Shown here in pieces: positions 1-15,000 of a stretch of DNA of 64,000 nt (positions are counted from its first letter, which is position 1; each line of letters opens with the position of its first letter). This DNA is from Istiophorus platypterus. Lineage: Eukaryota > Chordata > Actinopteri > Istiophoriformes > Istiophoridae. The translations under genes and the position numbers were made by a program. The DNA lies in assembly GCA_016859345.1 (NCBI GenBank), contig CM029126.1, positions 15,204,027-15,268,026 of the forward strand. The letters run 5' to 3'. Under the pieces are notes generated by a model. That model was not told where the DNA came from and ran no database searches. It worked only from the letters and a program-made list of their open reading frames with translations.

Positions 1-3000
1 CCGTGGCAGGTTGGCAACGAGGGTCTTTCTTTTGTGTAGGTCTTGGCCTCTTCCCCAAAATTCCTCCTGATCATCACTTTCCACCACTATTTGCCCCCCA
101 CAGTTCATTGCTACACCTTCATTCAGAAGTGTCTCTTCAATCTCCAGTTCTGTCCTCATCTCTTGGCCCAGACTCATGCTAGGATCCTTGTGGAATGAAT
201 TGTAGGGAAATTCTTCATTTTTCTGTTGGTCTAAATCCCCTTGGGGTGAAGTACCATTTGCTGGAGAGACATCTTCAGGCTCTGGGGAAGCTAAGAAGTT
301 GTGCGGCACCTCAACTGAGTCTGACTGGCTCAGATCAAATGACAGTCGAGTTCTTGGTAAATGTATGGATGAAGAGAAAGACAGACTTGGAGAAGGAAAG
401 TTTCCTGCACTGTCCTGCCAGGGAGAGTGAGGAAAGAAAGACGAGGAACAATGAGTCACTGTATTTCCAGGGCATCGGACTGAGGAAGCACTTCTTCCTC
501 CAACTGGGCGGGATGATGGAGAACTTATCAAGTTGTCTGTAGCAAGTGGGAACAATGGGGAATTGGGGAGGGAAGATTTTCCAGCAAGAAGGGTGACTGA
601 TGCAGTCAGCGGGCCCAGAGGAGGGGGGGACATGCGACTGCGGAGGCCTGTTGTCTGTGAGTGTGGGCTGTGACGACGAGCCCTTCGAGTCTCCTCCAGA
701 TCACTTATGGTTAATATGTGGTGGGGTTTCAACTGGGCTACTCCTAAGAAGTAAACAGAATTAATCATCAGCTTGTGACTTGCATATTATGGATTTGATT
801 GACTGATTTCCTGCTTGATAAAATATTTTTATCAAATTTTTTTTTATGAATTTATAATTTACCTGGGGATGGCAAAGGTCGGGACATTCCTCCAGCTGGT
901 CTCCTGGTTTGGGGATAGCTAGGAATCTTTGGCCTTACACCATAATCTGTTTTTGGGAATGGTCCGAGCACAAAGCTTTCCTCCATTGGGGGCTGAAGTT
1001 CTGTTGAATCAGTTTCTTCGGCTTCAGTTTCTGAAGATTCATGAAAACAGTTATTAACAAATTACTGGTGTCTTTATCTATAAATTTACAGTAAATCATT
1101 TCGTGATGTACTTCAGTTTTTTAGTGGGAAAACACGTACCAGGTAGTTGACAGGGGCTGTGAGCAATGGTGTGATTGTTTCCTTGGTCAGGCATTTCCTC
1201 AACAGGCTTCTCAGGGACAGCAGGCCTGACTTCCCTGACAGTACATGTATACTTGCACCGGCGCAATGGATTAACCGTACTCCAGTACCAACGAGAACAC
1301 CTTAAGAAAGAATAACAAAGTTTTAAAGGTGCTTTCGTTTAATGTTTCAAATATGTTTTTCACTTACTCAAGAGAGGCTGAAATGATAAAATGCAACTTA
1401 CTGGAAACCAACAGGACACAGTTTTCCTTTGCTTGCTGAGAGTTCTGTCAGCACACCCAGTTTGTCTATCTGTAGGGAGCCTGTATAGTGACAAAGTGGA
1501 TACAAATGTGAAATGTGAAACATCATGTGAGTAAATGCCAAAGAATGGAAAAGGCAACAAACTAAAATAAATACACTTACCAATCATGACGTTGATCAGT
1601 TCTGGCTCCAGTCCTGTCAAGAACTTTCTGCGGAGGGTGATCCCCTCAAAATCAACATACACCCTGCGGTTTACTTCAAATTCTTGACCAGTTATCATCT
1701 GTACAAAAACAGACAAATGATAACAAAACTCAGAATCCAATCTGAAACCTTGAAACTGTAACAACACTTTGTGAGGGACAAGTTGGAAGAGCAGAACTCA
1801 CCCTGCCACTGATGAGATGTCGATGTTTGTAGCAATAGACCTTCTTATCTTCCTGGAACACACAGTGACGGGAGCGGGCACACATGAAGTGATAGTTGCT
1901 TTGACAAGATGTCAGGCAGCAGCCCACTGTGGCACCTGTCTGGTTGCAGCGTTCACATCGCTAAGAGGGTGTTAGATTGAAGGGGGTGAGAGGCAAAAAT
2001 GTTTAAGTTATAAAGAACCATCACGTAGTAGAGGCTAAGTGGTGTATTGTTATCAGATTTTTTTCACTTTAAAATTGTCAATACTGGCTCCATTTACTAG
2101 GCTCCAAGTGATCAAACTCAAGTTTCTAGTAATATTGTCAGTGAATAAACATTATTAAACAAAAAGGTAAAATTGTTTTCAATGTAGATTAACCACCAAC
2201 CATCAAGCGCCCCCTTGTGACAGCACTGTGTACATGTAACAGAGAGCCATTGTCCTCCTCAAACACCTCAGCTGACCACAGACAGCAGTTGACATGTGCC
2301 CACTCATTCTGACCCAAGTACAGCAACCGGCCTGCTTCCTGTGGAATAACACAATAGAAATTGTGATGTCCACTGCATAACAAAGTAATGATGAATATAT
2401 AGTATTTACAAGTAATTTACTAAGTTTACAATGTACTATGTCCATCATTAATTTTCATGTTTAATGCATTACTTACATTAGGTTTGAGGTCTCCATATTT
2501 TTGGCACAAAGAGCACTGTCTTTCATCATCTTTAGACCATCCAGTGTCTAGATCAGCTTTTGAGAGCCGGCCCCTTTTACCTGTATAAATGTGAAAAAGT
2601 AAAAACCTAGAGGCAAAAACACTGCAAAAAAAAAAAAAAAGTATGCAATTTCATCAACTCCATGGTCATCTCTTCTGAAATGACCACATTACCTTTGAAT
2701 TTGAGCCTGACAACCCTACTGGTTTTGAAGTGGTTCCAGCTTGTTGGCTCCCCAGACATTGGAGAAACTGCCTCTTCTTCCTTTACATCTGAGCTTTGTC
2801 CATTGTCATCCTGCAAGAGCCCTAGTGGAGCCCTGGACAAGAGTTCCTCCCTCTCCTGCCACTGAGCATAAACATGCTCTGTTGTTGGAGGATGAACAGC
2901 ATTGGATAGCATACCCCTATCAAAGAAAGAATTAATGAAGAAGTTAAGATTTTAAAAGCTTATGAATATTTCTTTTAATCCCATAGAAAGACAGAAGAGT

Positions 3001-6000
3001 TCATGTAACTTTCACATATGTACAAAAGAATGTATGCACTGCAATACAAAAACATATTTACACTTCATTACCTCCACCAAAGAAATCCCCCCCCCCCAGG
3101 GCCAGCTGTTTTGTTTTTTTGTGAGCAGGATCACACCAAAAGTACTGAACTGATTTGCAGTAAACTTGGTGGAGGGATGGGACAGGGATCAGGGACAAAT
3201 CTATTTAATTTTGGTGTCGATCCAGTTAAGGGGGCATATAATAGAATTTTTTAAAATCACTTCCCTTAACAATGCCAGATAAGGCATTTTTCGATGTTCT
3301 CTTGAATATTTTGCCTCAGTGGAGGTATGCACTCTAATGAGAGCCATTGTAGCTATTTTTGACATAGGTCCTGTATGCAGAGAGTAAGTTTCACATGAAT
3401 GTAGACCTGTGCACAAACCAGTAAACGGAAATCATTACTCACATAGGCAAGTCTTTGGTACAAGGGTTCCACACCTTTGGGTCTTGGCTGTTGAACCAAT
3501 TAAATACCTCCTCGAGGAGCTAAAGAGAAAAAAAATCTCATCAGTCAATTTGAATTGCTAATGCGCCTGCATTTCTAAAACTATTACACAACTTTGGTGT
3601 TTTTCAGTCCCACTAATAAAAGAAAAAAAAGTTTTTCAGATAATATCGAAATTAATAATATATTGAAAATATTGATGCATGAGAGAGCAGCCATTTCCTC
3701 AAGGTTTTATTATTATACCCCACCTTTAAGTAGTAAGAGCGTGCCAGGGCAGTGTGTCTCTGTTCCTCTGGAAGATCCTCTTCTTGCTCAAGCCTCTTTC
3801 GCACCACCTGAACCACATCTTCATGGAACATTTTCTACAAAAAAAAATTTTTTATATCCATTAGGTTCATACCTTAGTTCAGCCTACCACTGTACGGACA
3901 TGGTTCTCAGTACAACACTTACATGAAAAACACTATTAGATACATTCCTAACAGACAGCAGGGGTACACCATCCTAAAGAACTGTATTTTACAGTGGGAG
4001 GATCGGGAACCTTTTCCCAAACTTTTCATTTGAAAATCGATTAGTAACATAATCTCAAGTTAGATATGCGTTACAATCAAATTTTGGTTTTGAATTTTGT
4101 TTTAAGCAACATTATACTGTCTGCACTTCCTAGTTTCCTGTGTAGCAATAATTGGAGTTCTTGCAAACATTTAAAGACAGCTGCATTGGATCAAACCCCT
4201 GACTGAAAAATTAAAAAGAAGAATGTCTAAGGTGAAACTTTGTTTCATACTGAACCTTGTTATTAAAGTGAGTCTAACTGATAGACAGTGTGTTGATTTT
4301 GAGCGTGTTTCCATATGTGTCCTACATTATGTTGATTTCACATACTTCTCACTAAAAGTGGGTCTTCGCATTTTCTTTTTGCTTATCTTTAATGTATCTC
4401 TTAGTTCTCGTTGAGATTTTTGTAATTTAATGTCCATAAAGCCTTTTACAATTTAATAATGACTTTTTCAACCCATTTTAGAAAAAAATACATGCACCAC
4501 TGTGGTTCTCAAGGATTCAGACACTGAATAAGAAGTTGCATACTCACCAATGTAGTATAAAGGCCCTTGTCAAATTTCTTGCCTACAGCTCGGAGGTCAC
4601 ATGCTGGCTGTCCCTCTATTCGGCTGTCAGGATCAACCGACTTTTCACACTGCAGCAGAAACCGTAGCATATTCTACCCGCTGTATTTCATGTACAAGTT
4701 AAGTTTTGCAAGCACTGTAACAAAAATACACCATGTAAGAGCACACATGGTACATTTGAAAGCCAAGTCTCTTACCTGTGAGCAGGTAACAAGGTGCTGG
4801 GTGAGGGTGGAGGAAAGCAAGCAAGCAAGCACTTTCTCCACCCCAGCCCTGAGCTCAATGTAGAGCAGCTCTCTCCAGGCACTAGGCTGGGTCACGCTGC
4901 AAGGCCGACATGAATACACTACACTCTCTGGTAGGCTGGACAGGATCTCATACAGCTCATCTGAAAAACATTTTACAGGAGAGAGAAATTTAGTGATAGA
5001 GATAAAGAAGATGCAGCTCTAACCAAAATCTGTTCACATTCCTCATGCTTTTCCACCATGCTCTAAAGAAAACAGAAATCCACAGTGGAAAACGTTATCA
5101 CTAGAACACATGCATCTACTGTGAAGCAGGGATTTTAAATGCACGCTTAGCAAATAATAACAAATGCAAATAAGAATTATATATTCCTGCTCAATATATT
5201 ATTTGTTATTATGATGTTTTTTATTATTGTTTGAAGTTCTGAAAATAAACCTAACCACTTAGAAGCATGTGAGAATTAAGAGTAAGCATGACATGGTTTC
5301 ACCAATGGAAATAGCTGCATTGTTAATTAGCAATAAGCTATCAATTAGGGTACTTTTATTCTCAAAAGACAGAAATAAAATGTACCTGTTAGATCCTCAC
5401 ACTTGGCATGTACCCAATGATTACAGGTGCCACACTGCATCATCTGACTATCATAGTCATTGTCCTCATAGCACTTGAAGCAGATTGGACAGTAGTTACC
5501 TTAAGAGGGAAAGATAGAAAGGGTTTGCCTTAACATAGATTGGTAATGTAGAAAGATAATACAGGGGCTGACCTATCACCAGATGATTAACAGATGTACT
5601 ATCACAGTTGAATTCTCCACTCACCCTGCTCATAGAGTTTTGAACAGTCTGTACAGAGGCCTTTGTCGTGGTTCCAGTCAGCATCCCAACTCTTACCTGG
5701 TGTGACGCCACAACTTTTACACCTGATGCATGTCATACAAACCTGCATGAAAACCATCATATCAGGGCCAGCAATCAATGTGTTCCTATCTCAGCAGGCT
5801 TATAGTAAACATACATTACTTCGTTTGTTTTTTTCAACATTAACACACCCAAGCTTTCCTCTTCTTGTTTTGTTTTGGATAGTTGGGTCCCAGACAGCAA
5901 GCATGATAACAGTTCTGGCATCGTTCACACTCCAGCAAAGGCTGAGGGAAACACGAAAAATTTGAAGTTTATTAACGACCAAATTACATTAATACTGAAA

Positions 6001-9000
6001 AGTAATTTATAGCAAAACCCAACTCAAATCAGCAGTTTCTACCTTTGTGGGCTTGTTTTGTCTGCCGCACACATGGCAGAACTTGCAGCGACGACAGCAC
6101 CAGTTTTCCTTGTTCTCTTCAGAAGGGCGCTCCGCTGGCTCAAGGCAAAACTGGTGGAAGGGCTCACAGCATACTTGGCAATACAGCATCTACAAAAAGG
6201 TATTCATATAAAAAAAGAGCCCTTTAATCTTAAAATTGCTGTAAAGATGAATAAACTTCAAAATATGGTGAAATTCATGTTTGTTTGCTTTTTTACCCTG
6301 CGACCACTACAAAACACTAGGAAATTCATCAGTTAATATTTTACAAATTTAATGTGGCCAGAGTGGCAAAGTAACCAATCTACAGTTTCAATTAAAATAG
6401 AGCAGGTTGTGTTGAGCGGTTACCTCGTGTTGCCCTTTACTGGCACAAAGGAAGCAAATATAAGGTGGCATGAGCGGCGCAGAGGTCAGTATACTTAAAC
6501 CACCCGTATTCCAGACATTCTCCAAAGTACAGTCCTCCTGAAAATGAGATATAATACAATAAAAACATAATAACGGCTGAGAAGAGGGTGCTCACCATAG
6601 TTGCCAGTCTGATACTGCATCTGCTGACCATTCTCCATGAATAAAATAACCAGATCCATACATAGATTTTTTTATTTCATGTGGTTTGAGTTATAATGGA
6701 ACAGTGGGTTGGCGGTGAGAGCAGGAGGATTACAAGTTTTGGTAAGGGAAGTAGGAAGATCAATTAAAAGAATTTTTCAACTAGTCATGGTGAATACTGA
6801 TTCTGGAATTAAATAATAAACAATGACCTCTAGTGGACAAAATTGATAATTTAACATGAACTAGTGAGTTACAAAGGCTTTATTTACTACAAGTGTTAAT
6901 CTGAGATGAATGCATTTTCTAAAAAATGTTGGATGAAAATAAATATATTAAAATGTTAAGACACCAAATATCTTAGAACACATGGATGTGACTCACCTTG
7001 AAGTCAACCCTGATTTTGTGAGTAGGTTTAGAAGACTCAACGTGTCTCTGCTCAAATCCATGGGCCAAAGCTGCCAGGACACTGGGAGGAGTCTGCTCCA
7101 AAGGACCCTGGGATGTCTGAACCTGAAAGACATGAGTGGTGGGGCCAGATTCAGGATATGATGTCAGGTGAGCATTTTGTAGCTGCTGCTCTTTCTGCCA
7201 TGAGTTTGAACTTCTCAAGGAAGATATTTTGTGGGGGCCAAGGATTATTCACAAGCATCCTGCACTGACCAATTACATGTCTTGTGGTCCCCATGTGGTA
7301 TCTCTGTAACTGCTGTAGCCCTAACCATAATTACATTCATAAGGAAGCACACGTCAGCTATGGTGAAGTCTAAGGCACAAGTAGGGTGTCTCCTTAACTA
7401 CGCATTAACTTCTTAATACACAACAATAAATCAAGCTTCAGTCTGGCTAATGTTCCAAATGGAAATTAAAGTGGCAGTGTCCAAATGATGCTATTGAGGC
7501 CAAAACAACTGGGTATATTTGGTCTATCTGAGGTGTAATGGAGATGGCCCACTAACTTAAACTGAAATGCAAAGGGCACCACAGTATTATAGGCTCTAGT
7601 TGAGGAGCTGCTGAACAAGAACTGGAACTGTGATCTACTAGCAGTACAGACATTTCTTTTGGAAAATTAAACTGCAGTAATGGAGCTGCAGAAAGAGACA
7701 GCATGGCCTGGACTTTACTAAAAGGAACAGGAAGGAATGAGGGAGGTTCTCAACCACAAAATGCAAAAGGCTGGCAATATACAAACAAAGCTGTATTTGG
7801 CATGTTCTCAGACAGAATCGGCCATATCCTGACATGGGACTGTGACAATATGTTACTAATCAGGATTGATCAGGGTGCCAGTGCTGGCCAGGTGACCTTA
7901 TTGAACACTTTAGCAAAGCCATGTTTGTCAGCAGCTCGACAGATACTTCTTGTGTTTAAGTGCAACACAAATACAAAAATGCCACAAATACAAGCAGTGT
8001 AGGCTAACCATCGAACTCAGAATCACCTACCTTCTCAGGTTTGCGTCGAACAGGTGGTACACGGTGTGAGCTGGGCTTTCGATGCTTGACTTCATCATCT
8101 GAAATGTCTCCAAGGAATCCATCCAGTGACACAAAGTCTTTGAAGGACAGGATAAAACAAGATTTATTATTAAGATGCACATCACAAAGCTTTGCCTTTT
8201 TAATCAGACTAGATCACAAACGAAGCATCTATCTCAACTTCTGAGTGCAAGTCTACCTTGACTGAAACGGTGCCCAGAGCCCCGTCTCCTGGCCGGTGAA
8301 GCAGAGCTTGAGAGCTTGTCATCTAGATCTGAGTCATAGTCCACCAAGTCAAAGTAGACACGGGGTTTCACAACACGCTTTGGCTGTTTCCTTACTGACG
8401 GACTGTGGCTGTCACCCTGGGGACCAGATGGTGAGTCTGCAGCACCCTCATTCCCTTCGTCATTACTTGAATGACCCCCGCTAAGTGAGGATCGCCGTCG
8501 CTTAGAGGCAACTAAAAGAAAGGGGAGGCATGTAGCTGAAAAGCTGAATGTTATGGCAGTATATACCAGCAACATGAAGCTTGCAAGCTCAAGTGAAGAA
8601 TTACCTTTGGGTGCTGCTCTTCCACTTAGTCTGCGTGCTTTCCTCTCTTCGATCTGATCACATCTCTTATACCTATTGGCAAAAATAAATAAGTAAAAAA
8701 AATTCTTTACTATCTTAGAGCAAGCTTCTGTGCTCTGCTATGACTAATATTTGAGTCAACTTACACACAACACTGCCGTTTCGTATTGGGACCACCAAAC
8801 TTGGGCTTGTCAAGGCAGTTCATGCACATGCCACAGTCCTCCTCATGGTTGCAGCCTTTGCATACTCCACACCTCCGAGAGCGGTACCCAAACGGCCCAA
8901 GTCCTTTCCTTTTAACAAAACTCGAAGGCTTCTTGACTTTTGTGACCTTTAGATCTGACAGCCCAGGACTATCTGATTCCGAGGGAGATCCAACATCTGC

Positions 9001-12000
9001 CAAAAACATACATATAATAAGTATGGGAAACTAATAGCAGCCAGATACTGCTAAAATTTGTTTTTCATTAGTAGTTCAAGATTAATTTTTCAAAATGCAT
9101 TTTAAGCGACAGATAATTTGGTGGCATTCATTTTGGTTTAGAGATTAGAGAACGCAAATGTGGATATGTCTGTCAATCAAGACACATCTACCTTTAGTGA
9201 TGGCTGATGGAGAAATGCCACTTCTTTCATGCAGAGGCAAGGCACTCAGTCTGGGAATGTCATCTGGTACCAAGGCTCGAGGCTGCCCCAGCACCACAGA
9301 TGCTGCACGACACACGTGCTTGATTCGTGGACCACCCGCTCTCCGGAACTCCTGGCACAGTGGGGAGATGAGCTGCAGCTGGAGAGGGGGAGGAAACAAA
9401 GTAGGACAACAACCGATGTTAAGAGACAGGCTTTTTTCAGGCTCAGTTTTTTTTCCTCAAATCTGAAAATCTGAATAATTGGTCATACTTTTTAGTGCCA
9501 TACACTGAACAAAGAATGCTTTCTTTTGCTATATTTTAACTATGTCAGTGGGTTAAATAAACAGCCAATAATAAGCAAATAAATACGGGAAACCCCCCCC
9601 CCCCCCCAGCCTAATGATTTGTATGCTTACTTGTCCTTGAGGTGGCTCTATCTTAACTGGAACATCAGCATCAGGCTGCACCCTCTGCTTCCTCCTTTGT
9701 CTCTTAGAGGTCACATCCCGAGTCCTTGCGCCACTCGGGCCAGATAACAGCTACAGGGTTAATGGGCAAGAGGGCATCGATACAAGCCTCAGAAAACTAG
9801 GAAATCATCTTGTATCATCAAAACAGCAGAAACCACTTATAGTGATCACATCTGTCTGGGTCAAATTGATCACTATAAATATTATAACCCAAGTTTTTCT
9901 TTATTTATCAAGCAGATTACCATCTAACTGACATCTATATATTTATTACATGAAATTAAAATGATGAAATGGACAGCTTAGATCTTTACTGATTTAAAGA
10001 TAAAATAACAAACTGCGCCGTGGCCCTTTCCTTCTCAAAGCCCAGTCCGAATGGCCAGGGTGAAAGCATTACACTCCACCCACGTAAGACACCTGCTACT
10101 GTGAGAGAGCGGGGGAAGGCAAGTACACACTGTAAGAGTCCTGCAAGTAGAGCAGGAACGTAAGGGAAAAATAACTCACTGCACTACAGCAGTGTGAGTA
10201 GAAGGAGAGACCACATGGAACATGAGTGGGCACAGCAAGCACATGCACACACATATATGTAGAACTTGTTGGGAGCACATGCAGGGATGGTAGTCCCATA
10301 TTGTGGCCGTCCAAAATCCTTGTACAGCTTGCAGTGGTAGGCTACAGCTGTTTTCAATTCTTTTTCCATACGTTTTCATGTATGAAAAGACCTAAAATGA
10401 ACATTGTATCTGGAGTACTTGATTACTATAAATAAATTATTTAAACAGCATTTGTATAGGAATGAATCTGTCCCAAGCTTTTTGATCAATATAAGCAGTT
10501 TCCACTGTATTTGTTTTTATATGAGGTTTCCTCCTCTATAACAGACTCCATAACATAAAACATATATAATAGCAAATAGTTCAAGTCCACAATGACCAAA
10601 AATGTGCTACTGTTGATCATGACCTTACCCCAGATGACTTAAGCTGTTTCTGCTGGTCAATTTTAATGAGCTGGACCTTGGCTTTCCTGAGGAGATTGAA
10701 CACTCTTTTATTTGCACCAGTGAGGCGCGCTCTCTGTGAAGCTCCCTTCTCCACAGACCCAAGGTAATCGCCTTCAACTGTGCCTGAGTTCTGTTCTGAG
10801 TGCAGCTCTCCTGTGGATATCAGGTAATATAAGCCAGTGTCTGGTCCATTATAAGGTCTGAATTTCATAGTTGCATCAGTAAGAAAACAAATGATGTTTG
10901 CTTAGCATGAAATAATGCTGTGCTTTTAATCATTTTGCTTACCTGAGTGAGGTTGGGCAGTATCTTTCCCTGCTAAATCCTCCTCTTTACCATGCTGAAA
11001 TGCAAGGGACTTGGAGTTTATAGTCCGAACACACACAGAAACCTTTCTCACCACTCCAGGAGTATCAAGGTCTTCTATCTTGAGCTTGGACTTGTCTTTC
11101 TCTTGCTCCATCTCGACATTTGTATTGCGTTGCCTGAGGCTGATGCTCATGGCCTCATCATCAAGTCCTTCTGCTAAATCAATAGGGGGCTGAGGAGGTT
11201 TACCCATATTATCCATTTCTGTTGTATTTTTGCTTTTGGGGAAAAGCGTGTGCACCTTCTTTAGCCTTTGATAAATCTTGAGGTGAGCTGTTTGTTTATT
11301 AAACTTGGGGGAAATTTTCTTTTTCTGAGCATCCAGGAGGTCAGTAGATAGTTCTGTGGGCTTATCAACTGGTGTAGATAAAAACAGGTCCTCACATTTG
11401 TTCTCTGGATTTTTGTCCAGTGTGTACACTTCCTCGCTAGACTCCTCTGGCACATGCCATGTGAAAGTAGAGTTCTTTAGAAGAGACCTCTTTTCACTTT
11501 TGCCACTTTTTCTCTCAGAAAATAGGCTGTCAGCTATATCAATGGGGTCATCTAGGTCCTTAGCTGAAAACAGGTCAACATCCAGTTGAGCCTCACTCAA
11601 TATGTCCTCCTCATCTACTGGCAGGATAGGTGATATTGCTCTGCCAGTCCCATCATCTCTCCTCTTTCCCGTACGTATTTGCAAACCAAGTTGTACACAC
11701 TTCTTTGGAGAGTTTCTTCGTGGCAGTACAGACATCCCAGCATCATCCATGAACCTTTGCGGGGTCTTGATCACTCGTGAGGATCTGGCACTTACAACAG
11801 GCATAATGAAGTGCTTGATGTTTTTTACAAACTTTGATTTGCCAGGCTGGGCATCTCCAACTTCTGCCTGTCCACTATCAACTAATGTGTCTGTTTCTTC
11901 TTGCTTCAAACTATCTTTTTCAAGCCCTATTTCTATTAGCTTAGAAATTATTTTAGATTGTGGTTTTGGCCTTTTAGACCCAAAAATCTGAAGGCCGGGC

Positions 12001-15000
12001 TGTCTCGTAGTGTAGTTTTTATGTACCCCAATAAGATTGGAGCTTGGCGCTGGTGTGGTAGCTACCAGTGCAGTAGAAATGTCACTTTCCCCTTCAACAA
12101 TTTTCTGACTTTCAGATAATTTGAGTGGAGCAAACTTCCCATCTCGGCTCCTGTGCCTGTGTTTCTGACGCTGGCCTATCAAATTTTTACGTCTCTTTTT
12201 TACTTTTTTGAGCGATTTCTTTTGCAGGCATGATGTTTTTGGATCACTTTCTTGACTTTCTGACACCACAGATTGTTGACTATCTATCAGCTGAATGTCT
12301 GTTTCCTCTTTTACCGGTGGCTGTATCTGTTCTTCTTCCACTGACAAAGTGTCTGGTTTTGCCTCTGACTGGGTGCAATCGTTTGTCTCTGGCTGACTTA
12401 CCTCTTTTGCCAAAGGCTGAGTATCTTCCTTTAGTACTGACTCTGTGTTAGTAGCTTCAACTGTAGCCAAATCTGTGTTGACAGCAGTTTCAGGGGAGAC
12501 AACAGCCTTTTTCTTTTGAGCAGACTTCTTTTTCCCTAAATTATTATTTCTACATCTTTTAGGTTTTAAAGGCACAGGCAATGATTTGGCCTCTTTTATC
12601 TGTGGTTCTACCTCATTCTCCACCTTCTGTGGAGAAATTTCACCCTGCAGCTGTGAGGGCTCGTCAGCGATCTTTGAGGAATCCCCGTCTGGAACTTCAG
12701 TGGAGTTTATACTTGACACCTGTGAGGGTTCCTCAGCCAAATCCTGACAAGATTTTTCAGGAAGCACATGAGAGCTGGAATCTTCAGTTGAAACCTGAGA
12801 AGAATCTTCAATGTCTACCTGCAAAGTATCTTCATCCTGTGGACTCATTTTAGGTCTCCGTTTCTGACTGATCACTGGCCTATGACTGATACACTTTATT
12901 TGTGGTGAACCAAGGCTCGATGTCCTCCTCCTTAGTCTCCTAGTTGGTGCAACTTCAGCATCCAAACATGACGATTTATCCTCATTAACTTCACTTAGAT
13001 CTTTCAGAACATCCTCTGTCTTTTCAGGCACAGGACTAACTTGCTGAATTAAAAAGGACGGCTTTGAGCTTTTATGTTTACCGGGAGAGGAAACTTTTTT
13101 GATCTGAAGAGGTGGGACAACTTTCCCGCAATCTGTTTTATTGTTTTCTGGAGGGGTTGTTTCAGGTACATGTTCCACTTCAACTTCCATCTGTAAAGTG
13201 GACTTTTCCTCACATGACATATCAGCTTTGTTTTGGGAACAGTCATTTTCTGTGGTTTTAGTACTCTGTGGGGCTGAGTTATCCAGTTTTGACTCTTCAT
13301 CCATGCCATTCAAACCCTCGTTGACACCCGTTTCACAAAAAGTGGAGTGATCCACTTCACTCACAGTCTTCTCTGCTACTTTGACAGTGTTTTCAGCAGC
13401 CCGGGTCTGACTTCCTCCCTTCACTAATGTTAGAGTCCAGACAAATTTTCTACGTTTTTTCTTCCGAGCTGAATTCTTCCCACTGGCCTGTGCATCATAT
13501 TTTGGGTTTCTGATCCGTATCAACTTTAAACTTGGAACCCTTATTTCTTCTTTTTTCAGAGGAAAACTGTCACTGGGCTGTACAGCTAAATGATCCGTGT
13601 CTGTGGATGATGGACCATGATTTTCTGGCACTGTAGTATCCTTATTCAGCCTCTTACTTTGCCTTCGCCTATCACCTCTGGACAATGGTTTGGCCTCCAC
13701 TGCTCTAGAGATTTCTGATTTTGACTCCCCCAGAACAGCATCACATTTGATCAGACTCTCTGGTTCTGTTGCACTGTCTGAGATGCTTTTTGAGAGTGGG
13801 TTAGTGACTCTATTGCTCCTACGAATAACTAGTTGATTAACTTCAGAACTTTGCTCTGTTGCTGTTTCCTTATTCTTTATTTTCTTTACATTTGTTTTTG
13901 GCTCTTCTGTCCCGGTCTCCTTTGCCGTGTCAAGTAGATCTGTTGATTTTCTCTCCTTTGATTTTTGGTCATTAACCACAATTTTGGCGCTGGTCTGACA
14001 GACAGGCTCTGTTTTCTTTGAAGCAGATCTCCCCCGCCTTCTTGCAGGTAAAGTCCCCCCTCCTTTATCTTCTGTGCCGTGTTTATCCTCAGTTGATTCA
14101 GTTTTTAATTTGACGTGAGCACTTGAAATCTGGTCACCCTGAATGTCCTTGGTTTTAGACTGATCCTGATCCTGAATTATTTTCATTTTCTTCACAGATT
14201 TTTTATGAGGCTCCTTTATAGCTTTCATTTTCTTTTTGGCCACCAACTTTATAGTAATCCTTGGTGCTGCTGATGAAGCTCCGCTTTTAGTGGACTGTCG
14301 ATCCATAGTGTTTTTTCCTTTTGAACCTTTCCTGCAATCCTTTGCAGGCTCTGCTTCAGGAGATAAGCTGTGTATTTCCTCCAATGATTTAACATCTTTT
14401 ACAGGATCAGATGGGGTAATAGCTGCCTCCACTGCTGGCGTTTTAAGCTGTAGCTTCTCACTTTGTCGTTTTGATTTTGTGTTGACAGCATCACCTACAA
14501 AAAAAAAGAGACATTAATGATGAACAAATCCATAGGCCCTCCACTGGATTCAAAACTGTAATAGAAAACAAAAATCTTTGATATTTTACTGTATGTTTAA
14601 TTTAATTGTTAAATTGTGTGTTGTTCCTAAATGGGACTATAAATGTCATCTCCTGCAGTGATATGTTCTTCTTCACCTTTGGAAAGGTTTTGAAGAGACC
14701 ATGCAGGTCCTTTGGAGCCTTTTCTCTCAGCTTCAAATCCTCTGAAGTCATCTCCCTAGAAAAATAAAAACAGGTAATTAACATGTGAAACAACTTAATA
14801 CCAACCTGCTGGAGGCTGCTATACCATCAGCAAAAAAAATAACTGATATATCTGGTTAATAGCATTAATTTTGTATTCCAAAACATTACATTAATTATAT
14901 CAACTGCACAGAAAAATTTAACTGAGATATATGATGGGACATTTCTCTGAATGTACGTTCATTATGAGGAATGGATTCATGTCCAGCATAATGATGGTTC

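Noticed and set aside
421..480. Apparent frameshift in the most 3' kmt2b exon
   Set aside because: It came from my miscounting four bases; on re-reading, the frame is open from 743 to 1.
7703..8002. 99-residue plus-strand frame in a kmt2b intron
   Set aside because: No splice context, no recognisable domain, and antisense within an intron; likely chance.
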